A DNA stretch of 64,000 bases from the NCBI GenBank assembly GCA_023150945.1, contig JAKLJX010000002.1:310001-374000 (forward strand), given 5' to 3'. How positions within the stretch are numbered: the first letter of the stretch is position 1; each line of letters opens with the position of its first letter. Made by a program: the position numbers and the translations under genes. Positions 36,429-46,600 of this stretch are shown here, in pieces. The DNA comes from a bacterium (GTDB taxonomy: Bacteria > Zhuqueibacterota > Zhuqueibacteria > Zhuqueibacterales > Zhuqueibacteraceae). A model generated the notes under the pieces. That model was not told the origin of the DNA. It searched no databases and saw only the letters and a program-made list of their open reading frames with translations.

Positions 36429-36656
36429 TTAGAACAATGCTCGTGCCAGGTACAATGGCAGCACAATGTAGAGCAGCGTGTCACGCACAAGATAGTAGGC
36501 GCAAATCACGCCGAAGAATTTCAATCCTCGTTTGCGAATCAGCATTTTCAAGCCCTCTTCCCTGACGATGACAATGCTGTCGAGAATGTAGTACTTGTAC
36601 AGCCGGTACAGCAGATCATGCCGCCGGGCCGCGGCCGTCACTGTGGTTGTGCTCAT
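36429..36656 (-). CDS. Small membrane protein
   Basis: 75 residues. Begins with a basic soluble part (ARRHDLLYRLYKYYILDSIV) and ends with a hydrophobic helix (FFGVICAYYLVRDTLLYIVL), a probable single membrane span near the C-terminus. No family recognised. Leads the two-gene unit with the acidic small protein. Confidence 0.5.
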   Translation of the reverse strand: MSTTTVTAAARRHDLLYRLYKYYILDSIVIVREEGLKMLIRKRGLKFFGVICAYYLVRDTLLYIVLPLYLARALF

Positions 36657-36836
36657 GATTCACCTCGAGTTGCGACGTTCACAATGTGTCGGTTCCGTGT
36701 TGCTGCGTTGCATGTGTTTGCCGGCCGGCGGCGCGGGAGCGGGAAGTCGCGGCGCGGCTTTTCCCCCGCTGGCGCAACCGGCAGCGCGGGGGAGATCACA
36801 ACTCATTCCCGCGCGCTGCGATGCCAGCCAGCCGCC

Positions 36837-37586
36837 TCACGCTTCCTGCAGAGATTGCTTGCTCCGCAGGGCCGGAATCAACATGGGCACGCGGCGACGA
36901 TAGCTCACGTAAACTTCGCCGTGCTCGGCGGCCAGATCACGCTCTTCGAAGCGAATCGCAACGAGGATGTAGATCGTGGTGGCGAGCGCGAGCACCAAAT
37001 GCGCGGCGGTCATGGTGGGCGTGGCCCAGAAGATGATGAACCAACCGATGTACAGCGGATGGCGCACGTACTTGTAGAACATCGGCGTCTGGAAGTCCAG
37101 TCGCTTGTACTCCCGGCCGCGCAGATTGAGATACACCTGGCGCAGGCCGAACAGGTCGAAGTGGTTGATCAAGAACGTGACGAACACCAGCAACACCCAG
37201 CCGAAGCCATAGAGCGTGTAGAGCACGGCACGGCCGGCGGCCTCCTGCACGTGCCAGATGGTTCCGCCCAGCGGCTGCCACTGCCAGAAGAGCAGGATCA
37301 ACGCCAGACTGGACAGCAGGCAGTAGGTGCTGCGCTCGGCGGCGGCGGGGATGATTTTGGTCCAGATGCGCTTGAAGGCCGGCCGCGCCATCACACTGTG
37401 TTGCAGCCCGAAGACCGCCAGCAACGCGAGGTTGATCAACAGCGCCTGTCCCAGCGGCATCTGCGGCGCCGAATCGATGGCCTTGGGCACGAGAAAATTG
37501 CCCACAAAGCCCGCGAGGTAAGCAAAGGTCGCCATGGTGACGGCGTAGCAGATGACGCCGTAGACGAAAATCAGGACGCGCTTCAT
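36837..37586 (-). CDS. mddA: Methanethiol S-methyltransferase-like (MddA/NnrU family)
   Basis: 249 residues with six hydrophobic segments. The sequence follows MddA: LLINLALLAVFGLQHSVMAR, then PAAAERSTYCLLSSLALILL and FWQWQPLGGTIWHVQ. The SAM-binding region near the C-terminus reads YKYVRHPLYIGWFIIFW and RFEERDLAAEHGEVYVSYR, as in isoprenylcysteine methyltransferase relatives. MddA converts methanethiol to dimethyl sulfide in the inner membrane. Experimental function in this lineage is not shown; NnrU-type proteins with other roles are similar. Confidence 0.75.
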   Translation of the reverse strand: MKRVLIFVYGVICYAVTMATFAYLAGFVGNFLVPKAIDSAPQMPLGQALLINLALLAVFGLQHSVMARPAFKRIWTKIIPAAAERSTYCLLSSLALILLFWQWQPLGGTIWHVQEAAGRAVLYTLYGFGWVLLVFVTFLINHFDLFGLRQVYLNLRGREYKRLDFQTPMFYKYVRHPLYIGWFIIFWATPTMTAAHLVLALATTIYILVAIRFEERDLAAEHGEVYVSYRRRVPMLIPALRSKQSLQEA

Positions 37587-38279
37587 TTTGTTCTCCTTTG
37601 GGTGTAACAGGGGTTTGCGCCGCGGCCGCGGTCATGCGTGTTTGAGTGCACGAATCTACGCAATTTCGTTCGCGGTTTCGCCTATCTCTGCAGATGGTTT
37701 TGCCGGTGTTGCCGGCAGCGTCACCGCCCGCCATGCCGTCGATTCGTTGCGCACAAGATACGGCAATTGCCGCGCGGTTTCTACTATCGCTCGGGATGGT
37801 TTTGCTGAGAGCGCAGACCGCGAATTGCTGTCATGACGCAAGAAGCTGCTCTGCGATACGAGCCTGACTCTTTCCTCGCAACCTCTCAGGGTTGTCATGC
37901 AAATCAGAGCAGTTGGAACGCCGGCCGCAGCACAATGGCGACAGGTTGGAGCCTGCCTCTTCCAAAGTCATGCCAAAAACAAAATGCCACCTGAACGATT
38001 CGTCCAAGTGGCATCAAAACAAGTGGATGATGCAATCTGCCGGTGACCGGCGCGAGTTCAAAATTTTGTTCGCAAATGCCGAAATATGAGCATCGACCTC
38101 ACATTTAGGCAGTTGGAGAAAGCTGCCGGCTGGCGATGCTTTGCCTCGCTCGCTGCAGCCGCCTGCTATTGCGATGCGTATGACTGTGCTGCTATTGCCA
38201 TCGCCGCGTTTTTTTCAGAGGCGCCGTGACCGGCATCATGTTGGTGAAGCGGCGGCACGCTGAAGGATGAATCCGGCAT
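37587..38279. other. Gene-free region with direct repeat and terminator
   Basis: 693 bp. It holds an imperfect direct repeat of about 33 bp (37671-37703 and 37773-37805, both CGCGGTTT to GATGGTTTTGC) and a strong minus-strand terminator (37974-38014). A minus-strand frame of 80 codons contains the repeat as AKPSRAIVETA and AKPSAEIGETA, but there is no ribosome site or family match. I see no further gene. Confidence 0.45.
37974..38014 (-). terminator. Intrinsic terminator after rhuM
   Basis: ATGCCAC at 37984-37990 pairs with GTGGCAT at 38008-38014. TG/CA and ACG/CGT continue the stem around loop ATT. On the minus strand the hairpin is followed by TTTTGTTTTTG. It lies 266 bp after the RhuM stop. 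Confidence 0.75.
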
Positions 38280-39350
38280 TCAGTTGGGTAGTTCGCGCTT
38301 TCCTTTCTTCTCTCTGCTCTGCTCAAGCCGATTGGCCTCTTTGACGGCCTCCAGAAAATGCTTTTCCACCGGCGACGGCTCATCGAGGTGCTGCGCGCGA
38401 TACTTCTCGAACTCCGCGTGCGCTTTCGAAACGGCAGTTTCATGGCTAATTTGGCCGGCATGCGTGAGAATGTCGCGCCCGCTCAAGCGCAAAAAATCAT
38501 CAAGCTTGGCAATCCAATCGCGCATGTACATGGGCTTGCGGTTCAAGGCCTGCAATTCGGCGAAATCGAGATAAATGGTGACGATGCGGTTGAGGGCATC
38601 CAATTCCTCCGGCGCGAGATAATTCTTGGCGATCTCCACGTCACTCTTCCACGGTTTGTCACCGCTCCAGTTGGTGAGTCCCATGTTGGGTTTACTGGCA
38701 TCGACGCGCGCAGCGATCACCTCGGCGGCGGTGTGACCATGCGCGGCCCAGTGCATCTTGTTTTGGACAATGGCAAAAAACTCTCGGGAAAAATCGGCAT
38801 GCGGATCGTAGTCGATGCTGGTCGCATAAATATCGAGTACTTTGCGCCAGAAGACTTTTTCAGACGAGCGAATATCCCGAATGCGGGCCAGTAGTTCATC
38901 AAAATAGTTGCCACCACCGACCTGCTTCAACCGCTCATCGTCCAGCGCGAACCCCTTCACAATGTACTCGCGCAGCCGCTGCGTGGCCCAGATGCGGAAC
39001 TGTGTGCCCCGGTGCGATTTCACGCGATAACCGACCGAGATGATAACGTCGAGATTGAAGTATTCGACTTCACGACTCACCTCACGGTCACCTTCCTGTT
39101 GAACTGTTGCAAATTTTGCAACAGTTCGTTCTGGCTGTAACTCACCTTCTTCGAAGATGTTGCGGATGTGCCTGGAAATCACTGACTTGTCCCGCTGAAA
39201 AAGCATCGCCATCTGATTCAGTGTCAACCAGACGGTTTCGCCCAAAAGCCGCACTTCCAGGCGGGTTTTGCCGTCTTCGGTTTGATAGAGCAGAATCTCT
39301 CCGCCGCTTCCTCCTGAATCTCCGGACTTTTGCGGGAGTCTTTGACTCAT
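38280..39350 (-). CDS. rhuM: RhuM family protein
   Basis: 356 residues. The RhuM signature is strong: VRLLGETVWLTLNQMAMLFQ, then RDKSVISRHIRNIFEEGEL and DVIISVGYRVKSHRGTQFR. The first 60 residues look like a helix-turn-helix DNA-binding part. The C-terminal half is helical with many Tyr and Trp. RhuM was named from a pathogenicity island of Salmonella; its relatives lie in mobile and defence-associated loci with no proven activity. It is flanked here by gene-poor DNA, compatible with acquisition, and is followed by its own terminator. Confidence 0.88.
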   Translation of the reverse strand: MSQRLPQKSGDSGGSGGEILLYQTEDGKTRLEVRLLGETVWLTLNQMAMLFQRDKSVISRHIRNIFEEGELQPERTVAKFATVQQEGDREVSREVEYFNLDVIISVGYRVKSHRGTQFRIWATQRLREYIVKGFALDDERLKQVGGGNYFDELLARIRDIRSSEKVFWRKVLDIYATSIDYDPHADFSREFFAIVQNKMHWAAHGHTAAEVIAARVDASKPNMGLTNWSGDKPWKSDVEIAKNYLAPEELDALNRIVTIYLDFAELQALNRKPMYMRDWIAKLDDFLRLSGRDILTHAGQISHETAVSKAHAEFEKYRAQHLDEPSPVEKHFLEAVKEANRLEQSREKKGKRELPN

Positions 39351-39386
39351 TCTTATCGCCCTCCGGCAAATTTGCAGTCCAAAAAT

Positions 39387-40037
39387 CTACGCCAACTTTT
39401 CCTGCATCGCCTTGATCACCGCCTCGGTGCGGGAGTTGACGTGCAGCTTGGCATAGATGTTCTTGAGATGAAAGCGCACCGTCGGCAGGCTGATGAACAA
39501 CTGCGCGGCGATTTCCTTGTTACTCAAACCATCGGTGAGAGCGCGCAGCACCTCCAGCTCGCGCTCCGACAGCTCGGCGGTGTATTTCACGTTCTTCTTC
39601 TGGCTCTGGAAGTAGGCCAGCACCTTTTGCGCCACTTCGCCGGACATCGGCGCGCCGCCATGATGCGCTTCTTTGATCAGCTCGGAGAGTTTCTCGATCG
39701 AAGAGTTCTTGAGCAGATAGCCCACCGCGCCCACGCGCAGCGATTCGAAGATGCGCTCGTCGTCACTGTAGTTGGTGAGCATGAGGATCTTCAACTCGGG
39801 ATACTCCAGCCGGAGCTCTTGCACGCATTCGATGCCCGAGCGGCCCGGCATGTTGATGTCCATGAGTACCACGTCGGGCGGATCGTCCAGCATGCGCTCC
39901 AGCGCGTCATCGCAACTGGTGTAGGCGCCGGCAAAGTGCAGGCCCTCGGCTTCCTCGATCAACGCAGCGATCATGCTGCGCACGGTTTCGTCGTCATCCA
40001 CCAGGGCGACGCTGATGGCGGTCGGATTGTCTGCCAT
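39387..40037 (-). CDS. NarL/FixJ-type response regulator
   Basis: 216 residues from ATG 40037. Receiver domain 8-125: acidic pair VALVDDDETV, phospho-Asp in DDPPDVVLMDINMPG, Lys in YLLKNSS. LuxR-type helix-turn-helix 150-212: LSERELEVLRALTDGLSNKE, then TVRFHLKNIYAKLHV. It binds DNA as a dimer after phosphorylation. HisKA_3 kinases are the usual partners; the one at 43611-46625 on the same strand is the best local candidate. Confidence 0.92.
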   Translation of the reverse strand: MADNPTAISVALVDDDETVRSMIAALIEEAEGLHFAGAYTSCDDALERMLDDPPDVVLMDINMPGRSGIECVQELRLEYPELKILMLTNYSDDERIFESLRVGAVGYLLKNSSIEKLSELIKEAHHGGAPMSGEVAQKVLAYFQSQKKNVKYTAELSERELEVLRALTDGLSNKEIAAQLFISLPTVRFHLKNIYAKLHVNSRTEAVIKAMQEKLA

Positions 40038-40195
40038 GGCATAAATGTGAAGTTGATGAAGCAAGCACGGCTAAGCCGCGTCCGCAAGCGCAAGAGAAGG
40101 GCAGGCGCGGCCGGGGATTGATGGTTGGGTCAAAGTATAAAAATTTTCCCGCCCAATGAAAGAGGATTTTTGCGACGGAGCTTCCGCCACCGACA

Positions 40196-40222
40196 AAAAA
40201 GGCCGGATTTGTGATCCGGCCC
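40196..40222 (-). terminator. Intrinsic terminator after the lipoprotein gene
   Basis: GGCCGGAT at 40202-40209 pairs with ATCCGGCC at 40215-40222 around TTGTG. On the minus strand the stem is followed by six T. It lies about 160 nt after the lipoprotein stop and ends the sigma-factor cluster before the response regulator. Confidence 0.85.
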
Positions 40223-40383
40223 GCAAACCAACACGGCACTTCGCGCCTGCGGTATTGCCAACTGGTGTCTGTTCAGAAATGAAGAAACCGCCCGAGCACT
40301 TGATTCCGCCGCAGGCGCAAGTCGAATCAGACGTGCTCCTGTTCACGGCGAAGCGTCCGGGCGGTGAGGTTTTCGGAGAGGCG

Positions 40384-41043
40384 TTAGCGGCACCCGTCTT
40401 CCGGCAAACCCGCCACCCATTCATCCCAGACTGCTTGCTGTGCAGCGTCGAGCAGTCCCCGCACGCCGCCAAACAACGTCATGCGGCAGACGCAGAGCGC
40501 CTGCAAGTAGGGTGCGTTGGCGGGATTGCTGGCAATGGCTTGCTGCGTGCTGTCATTGATCGCTTGCAGCCGCTCCTGCGCTTGCGCGCGCGTCAGTTCG
40601 CCGTTGCGCACCGCCTGCATGATCTCACGACGTTGGGCATTGGCAGCGTCGATCAACTCCTGATTGGCAGCGCGCAGATTCTCCAGGGGTTCCTGAGCGC
40701 ATTCCCGGTGCGCCGTCAGCAGGACGCGCACTTGCTCCATTTGCTCCCGGGAAGCTCCCAGTTCGCGCAGAATCTTGCCGAGGTGGGCGCCGGGGCCAAA
40801 CGGACGGTCGGGCTTGCGGTGGAAGCGGCCGCCCGGGAAGACCGGCGCGCACGCCATTTCTTGATCGAGCGTGACTGCCGACACATTCGCCAGAAAATCA
40901 TCAAAGCCGGCCACGGCAAAATCCGCGGAGTTGAGATCCGCGGTCATGCCGTGATCTTCCGGACCGACGTTCTGCTGGCAGGCTGTGAAGCCGGCGGCCA
41001 ACAGCAACAAAAAGAGAGTTTTCAATTGGGATGAAAACCGCAT
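40384..41043 (-). CDS. Lipoprotein with Spy-like helical region
   Basis: 219 residues. A lipoprotein signal with lipobox LLAAGFTACQQ gives Cys at about residue 22. The middle (REQMEQVRVLLTAHRECAQE) and the following helices resemble the LTxxQ/Spy-type periplasmic chaperones. Two further Cys (ECAQE and ALCVCRM) may bind metal or form a disulfide. Likely in the envelope. Last gene of the sigma-factor cluster. Confidence 0.75.
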   Translation of the reverse strand: MRFSSQLKTLFLLLLAAGFTACQQNVGPEDHGMTADLNSADFAVAGFDDFLANVSAVTLDQEMACAPVFPGGRFHRKPDRPFGPGAHLGKILRELGASREQMEQVRVLLTAHRECAQEPLENLRAANQELIDAANAQRREIMQAVRNGELTRAQAQERLQAINDSTQQAIASNPANAPYLQALCVCRMTLFGGVRGLLDAAQQAVWDEWVAGLPEDGCR

Positions 41044-41161
41044 CGTTGTCTCCCATGGTTGGAAGGGTGATACAGAGGATATGCGGCCGGCGATCGGCCG
41101 CGTTCAGATTGCTGCACGCTGCACCTGCGCGAGCAGCTTTGTTGCCTGCTCATTCAGCGAC

Positions 41162-41641
41162 TCACTCCGGCTCGGGAGGCGGCACCTCTTCCCCGCCCGG
41201 CGGCAACGCAAGCTCGCTGTCCGGCGGCGGCCAGTCACGGTTGGGTGACCGGCGGCCCAAGGGACCGGCCATGCGCTGAAACTTCTCGCGTTGCTCCGGG
41301 GTCAGGATTTGTTCGATCTCGGCGCGCATCTGGCGCATCAGTTCGTGCATCGGCGGCCGCACTTGCCGCAGATGTTCCTGAATTTGGCCGCGGTATTTGG
41401 CGAAGATGGCGGCGATTTGCTCACGCTGCGCCTCGCTGAGATCCATGCGCCGCTGCAATTCCTTCAAATTGGGAAAGGGGCGCGGGTCCAGGCGCGGCCG
41501 CATCATGCCGTGCTCGAACGGCAGTGGCGGCGGGCCGAATTGCCGCACCACGATGGCGCCGGTCAAAACGCCGGCGGCAAAGGTCAACACAAATGCCGCA
41601 ATTACCCAAAAATTCTGTTTCATTTGGTCATCCGGCTTCAT
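41162..41641 (-). CDS. Membrane-anchored Spy/CpxP-like protein
   Basis: 159 residues. One membrane helix near residues 12-32 (ITAAFVLTF-like, here VIAAFVLTFAAGVLTGAIVV) anchors it. The periplasmic part holds LSEAQREQIAAIFAKYRGQI and LTPEQREKFQRM, the two LTxxQ-type motifs. It ends in a Pro-rich acidic tail. The family includes the zinc chaperone ZraP and CpxP. It overlaps the anti-sigma gene by ATGA, so the three act in one regulatory unit that senses envelope stress. Confidence 0.85.
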   Translation of the reverse strand: MKPDDQMKQNFWVIAAFVLTFAAGVLTGAIVVRQFGPPPLPFEHGMMRPRLDPRPFPNLKELQRRMDLSEAQREQIAAIFAKYRGQIQEHLRQVRPPMHELMRQMRAEIEQILTPEQREKFQRMAGPLGRRSPNRDWPPPDSELALPPGGEEVPPPEPE

Positions 41642-42123
41642 GGTTGCTGCTCATTCGCGCTCAACATCAATTCCAGCATCGCCTGCTGCATTTGTTCTTC
41701 GGTGGTGGCGGAAAACAGCGCAGTCTCGGGCGCATCGATCACGTCCTCCGTCAAGTTCACGCTGGAAGTGGCGGTGGTTTCGCCGCGCAGCAGCAGGAAC
41801 AGCACCGCCAGAACCGCCACCGCCGGCGCCAGCCAACGCACCAACCGTTCACTAACCGGCACCCAAATGCTTCGCGGCGCCGCCGGCTCCGTTAACGCGC
41901 GGACGAGCTGCATCTGTTGCGCGAGGGTCGGCTGCACGCGTTGATGGCCGGCCTGCATGGCCGTGAGCAGTTGCTGCAGTTGCGCGGCGCGCTCCCGGCA
42001 GGCGTGGCATGCGGCCAGATGCTCCTGCACCGTGTACGCCGGCGCGCCCTCCAGCTCCGCGCGCTGCCAGGCCCACAAGGTGGCATCATCGACATGAGAA
42101 GTTTTGGCATCACTTGCTTGCAT
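41638..42123 (-). CDS. Anti-sigma factor with zinc-finger domain
   Basis: 161 residues from ATG 42123, which lies inside the end of the sigma gene (14-nt overlap). The ZAS motif is VQEHLAACHACRERA, with His and two Cys for zinc. A single membrane helix follows near residues 105-125 (LAPAVAVLAVLFLLL). The short remainder is periplasmic. It should bind and hold the ECF sigma factor at the membrane until a signal arrives. Overlap at both ends with the sigma and Spy-like genes. Confidence 0.88.
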   Translation of the reverse strand: MQASDAKTSHVDDATLWAWQRAELEGAPAYTVQEHLAACHACRERAAQLQQLLTAMQAGHQRVQPTLAQQMQLVRALTEPAAPRSIWVPVSERLVRWLAPAVAVLAVLFLLLRGETTATSSVNLTEDVIDAPETALFSATTEEQMQQAMLELMLSANEQQP

Positions 42124-42760
42124 GGGAAGCCTCCTCGGCATAGGCTTTCATTTTCCGGCTCAGAATTTGGCGCGCTTCGAATAGCCGCGATTTCACCAGC
42201 TTGACGTCGATCCCGCTGATGCTGGCGATTTCCTCGTAGGCCAGACCTTCGAGATCCCGCAAGACCACCAACTCGCGGTGTTTCGGTTTGAGCTGTTGAA
42301 TCTCGTGATGCAATCGCCGTTGCAGCTCCTCCGCTTCGATTTGCTCGGAGACCGGCCGCGCGTCTTCGGGAAGGTTGTCCACCACCGCGGTGGGCAGTGC
42401 CTGCAGGGAAAACCAGCGCTTGCGTTTGCGCCGGCGCAACTCATCACGGCAGTGATTGAGCGTGATCTCATAGATCCAGGTGAACAGGGCCGCCCGTCCT
42501 TCGAAGCGGTCGCAGCGCCGCAGAATCTTGACGAAAATATCCTGCACGGCATCATCGACCTCACGGTTGCCCAGCAGGGAAACACAAATGCGCAAGACCG
42601 CCGGCTGATACCGCTTGACCAATTCCGCCAGCGCCTCCGGCTGGCTGGCGCGGCAACCGGCAATCAAGTCGGTTTCAGAGTTGGTTGCGGCTGCCGCGCT
42701 GTTGTACGGTTCCAAAGACACGTTCGGCAGTTCCGTTTTTTTGATGACGGTGTCGCGCAA
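42110..42760 (-). CDS. ECF-type RNA polymerase sigma factor
   Basis: 216 residues if started at TTG 42760, where a GGAACAGG stretch lies upstream; earlier starts up to 42910 are open. Region 2 is EVDDAVQDIFVKILRRCDRF and LFTWIYEITLNHCRDELRRR. Region 4 is LKPKHRELVVLRDLEGLAYE and VKLVKSRLFEARQIL. Regulated by the anti-sigma factor encoded directly after it. Target genes are probably the Spy-like genes around it and unknown others. Confidence 0.88.
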   Translation of the reverse strand: MRDTVIKKTELPNVSLEPYNSAAAATNSETDLIAGCRASQPEALAELVKRYQPAVLRICVSLLGNREVDDAVQDIFVKILRRCDRFEGRAALFTWIYEITLNHCRDELRRRKRKRWFSLQALPTAVVDNLPEDARPVSEQIEAEELQRRLHHEIQQLKPKHRELVVLRDLEGLAYEEIASISGIDVKLVKSRLFEARQILSRKMKAYAEEASHASK

Positions 42761-42922
42761 AAGCCTGTTCCTGCATTCATCTGCTGCAGACTGCCCTCCC
42801 GGGCCGACCCGCTTGGGAAATGCGGCAAGACTCAACGTTGCTTGTGCGGCCTGCCATGCGGCTGGAACTTCCGCCGCCACGCCGAGTCTTGCCCGGACTC
42901 CTGCTCTCAAGAAAGAGTGCTC

Positions 42923-43456
42923 TCAGTCATCGAGATCCCACATGCCGGGACGGCCGTGCGGACCCCAGCCCTCGCCTCTGCCCATGCCCGGGCCGTCATG
43001 ACAGCGACCGAATCCAGGGCCGAAACCGGGGCCTTCGCCCCACGGCCGCAGGTCCTTCGCTTTCTTGCGTTGCTCCGGGGTCAGCACTTTTTGCATTTCC
43101 AGAAAAGTGGTCACATGGTTGCGCATGGCCGCCTCCCGCAGCTTGCTCAGCTCGGCGAGTTTGGCCTCGATTTGCTTTTGATCGGGCGAATCAGCCTGCA
43201 TCAGCTCATGCAGCTCGAGGCGGGCCAGTTGCAGCTTGGCGCGCTGATCGATGTTCTGCTTGTGGGCGGCCAGCTTGAGCTGCCGGATCTTTTCCTGCTG
43301 CTCGGCACTCAGGCCCAGTTCCTCGGTGAGGTCTTTGCGCTGTTGCATGCGCTCCGGGCCGCCGCGCATGCCCATCCGCGGTTGCGCCGGCAGCAAACCG
43401 GCGCTCAACACCAAAACCGCCAGGGCGCCGGTGAAAACGTGGGGAAAGCGTTTCAT
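42923..43456 (-). CDS. Periplasmic Spy/LTxxQ-like protein
   Basis: 177 residues. Signal peptide to about residue 24 (GALAVLVLSAGLLPA). The two motifs LSAEQQEKIRQLKLAAHKQN and LTPEQRKKAKDL flank helices rich in Leu and charged residues. The C-terminus is Gly/Met/His-rich (GFGRCHDGPGMGRGEGWGPH), which can bind metal. It lies 160 nt upstream of the ECF sigma gene on the same strand and may share its regulon. Confidence 0.85.
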   Translation of the reverse strand: MKRFPHVFTGALAVLVLSAGLLPAQPRMGMRGGPERMQQRKDLTEELGLSAEQQEKIRQLKLAAHKQNIDQRAKLQLARLELHELMQADSPDQKQIEAKLAELSKLREAAMRNHVTTFLEMQKVLTPEQRKKAKDLRPWGEGPGFGPGFGRCHDGPGMGRGEGWGPHGRPGMWDLDD

Positions 43457-43610
43457 GGTAATCTCTCCTCGTTGGGATGAATGGCCTCAAACGCGCGAGG
43501 CTCGTTTCATGGGTTTTGTCCTGTTTGACGCACGCTCCCGGAGAAAGTTGGAAGTGCAGCCGGCAGGAAAATGGCGGGCGCGTCAGCCGGCGTCGTGGGG
43601 GGGAAAGCCT

Positions 43611-46600
43611 TCAATTGCGATAGGGCACTTGGGCAACAATGCGCGTGCCTTGGCCGGGCGCGGTCAGGATTTCACAAGTGCCGCCCAGTTTTTCGGCGCG
43701 GCTGCGCATGCTGTGCAGGCCGTTGCCCTCGCGCGCGAGCGCCGGATCAAATCCTCGCCCCTGATCCGCAATCTCCACCACGAGCTGATTGCCGTTGGCG
43801 CCGATCTTCACTGACACACTCGGGCTGCCGGAGTATTTCGTCGTGTTGTGCAATGCTTCTTTGGCAATGAGCAGGAGATTGCGCCGCACCTCGGCATGCA
43901 GCTTGGACCCGGCAAGCTGCCGCGTGACTTCGAATTGCAGGGCGATGTTCCGGGCGCTGCAGACTTCGCCCGCAAACGCCTTGAGGCGGCGCTGCAACGC
44001 TTCCACGGAATCATGCTTGGGATTGATCGACCACACCACGTCGCTCATCGCTGCCGACAGCTCGCGCGCCACTTCGCCGACGCGCGTCAGCGAACCGGCC
44101 AACTCTTGCAGGGCCGCGGCTTGCAGCTCCGCTTCCGGCGCGGCCGCCGCATTGCCCTCCCTCGCCTCCTGTGCCAGGAACCGCTGTACGCTTTTCTTGT
44201 GCAGCGCCACTTGCGAGAGCAGGCCGATATGCGTCAAGCCCGCGCCGATGTCATCATGCAAATCGAGCGCAATGCGCGAGCGGATCTTCTCGATCGCCAG
44301 CAGCCGGTCGAGACGCACGACGTGAACGGCATACAGAATGCTGGCGAGCAGCACCGCACAGAAGGTGAGAAACCACCAGCGTTGCCAGAACGGCGGTTGA
44401 ATCGTAAAAGTCAGGCTGGCGGGTTGGGCGCTGGCCACGCCCTCGGCATTGAGCGCCATGACTTCGAAGGTGTAGGCGCCCGGTCGCAAAGAGGCAAACG
44501 TCACGACGCGTTGATCCGTCGGTTCCTGCCAATTCTCGTGCAAGCCGCGCAGACGGTAGCGATAGCGCACCGCGGCCTCGTCTTTGAAACTGATGCCGTT
44601 GAATTCGATCGTGCAAAGGTTTTGGTCGTGGGAAAACTCCAGCTCCGGGGCCGGTGTTTGATTCTTGCCGTTGACGCGCAGGTTGGTGAGATAGATCAAC
44701 GGCGGGGCACTCGTGGCGTGACGGTCGCGGTTTTGGTAGACGACCAGTTCATTGTAGCTCACGCCCCAAATCATGCCGCCCGGCGCCACGCCGATCGAAC
44801 CGAAATACTGGCCGGACAGCGGCTGCGGCGTGTGCAGCGTCCGTTGCGGCGCGGGCGTGTAGTACTGCATGCCCAGCGAGGTGGCCAGCCACATGCGGCC
44901 TTCTTCGTCCTCCGCGAAGCCCCAGACGGCATTGCTCAGCAAACCCTCGCGGGTGGAGAGAATTTGGATTTGCCCGTCCCGGTAAATGCCGGCGCCGCCC
45001 ATGCGCGTGGCGATCCAGATTTCACCGTTGCTGTGTTCGGCAATCATGCGAATGCCGTCATCGGGCAGGCCTTCCGTCTTGGTGAGCTTGCGCTCGAACC
45101 GCAGCGTGTCCTGTTCGACGCGGTAGATGGTAATGCCGTTGCCGAAACCGCCGAGCCACAGACGGTCGTGCCGGTCGCGCCAGATCGCACGAATCGTGCC
45201 TTCGGGCAGGCCTTTTTCGATGGAATAGAAACCGCGGCGCACCGGCCCGCGCAGATCGACATGCGCGAGGCCGGTGCCGCGCAGGCTGCACCAAAGCTGG
45301 TTTTCGTGGTCGATGTGAAAAGCGATGGGAAAGCCGGCCGGCAGCTCGCGGCCCGGCCGCAACACGTGCGTGCGCTGCAACCGGGAGGGCTGATTGCCAT
45401 TGGCGTGAATCGCATAACCGCAGAGGCCGCCGTCATTGTAGCCGATCCACAGCGTGCTGTCAGCGCCAAAATCCGCCTGCCACAACCGGCCGGTGAGATT
45501 GGCGCGATCAACGCGGTGCAAGACCGTTTGCCAGTTGCCGAGATGCGGCTGCCAGATTTCCCACACACCCTCGGGCGTGAGCAGGAAGAGGCGGCCGCGG
45601 CGGTCGACCACGGCGGCGCGGTTCATCACGTCGGCGCGCAAATTCTCAAACGGAAAAGTGAAATAATGGCGCTCGGCCAGTTTGAACAGGCCACGGGTGC
45701 GGCCGCCAAACCACAGATTGTTTTCGCGATCGCGCAGGCAGGCAATCACCGTAATCTCCGGCAGCCCGTTGGCCACCGAATAATGCGTGAGTGCGCCCGT
45801 TGCAAAATCCTCCCGCGCGAGCCGAACGATTCCCGAGGACGAAGTGATCCACAGCCCTCCCTCGCCGTCAGCGAGCATGCCGTTCACTTCCGCGACGGGC
45901 AGTTGCCGCTTGGCGATCACGCGATCACCGCGCACGCGACAGACCAGGCCGCGGTGCGTCGCCAGCCAGAGATCGCCGGCTTCCTCTTCCACCAGACACA
46001 CCGGAATCTCCGCGCCGAGATGCAGATCGAGCGGCTGCGTTGCACCAGTTTGGGGTTGGTAACGGAACAAACCGCGCATCGTGCTGATCCAAATCAGTCC
46101 GTCCCTGGTTGGCGCAATGAACGGCACCCAGCCTTGCGAGCTGTCCGCCAGGAAGGGCCGGACGCTGTCCGCGAGCACTTGATAGACGCCGTTGTTGGTG
46201 CCGCACCACAAGATGCCGCGCTCATCTTCATACATCGTGCTGACGGTATTGGCGCCGGGGCGCGCCCCCAACCGGCGGCTGGTGAATTTGCCGTTCTGCA
46301 TTTTCACCACGCCGGCGCCATGCGTGCCGATCCACATGGTGCCGGGCGCGCGGCGGCTTTCATGGATCGACCAAACGTGGCTGACCGGCAGGCCGTCACC
46401 CACGGTGTAGTTGCGGAAGCGGACGCCGTCATACACCGACACGCCTTCATCGCTGGTTACCCACAGATAACCGCGCGAATCTTGGAGAATCGAGGTGATC
46501 CAAACCGAGGACAAGCCGTTCTTCAGAGAATAAAGTTGAAACGGCAAGATTTGGGGATGCAGCCGCGCGGCGTGCCCGAGCAGGAACACCAAAACCGCGG

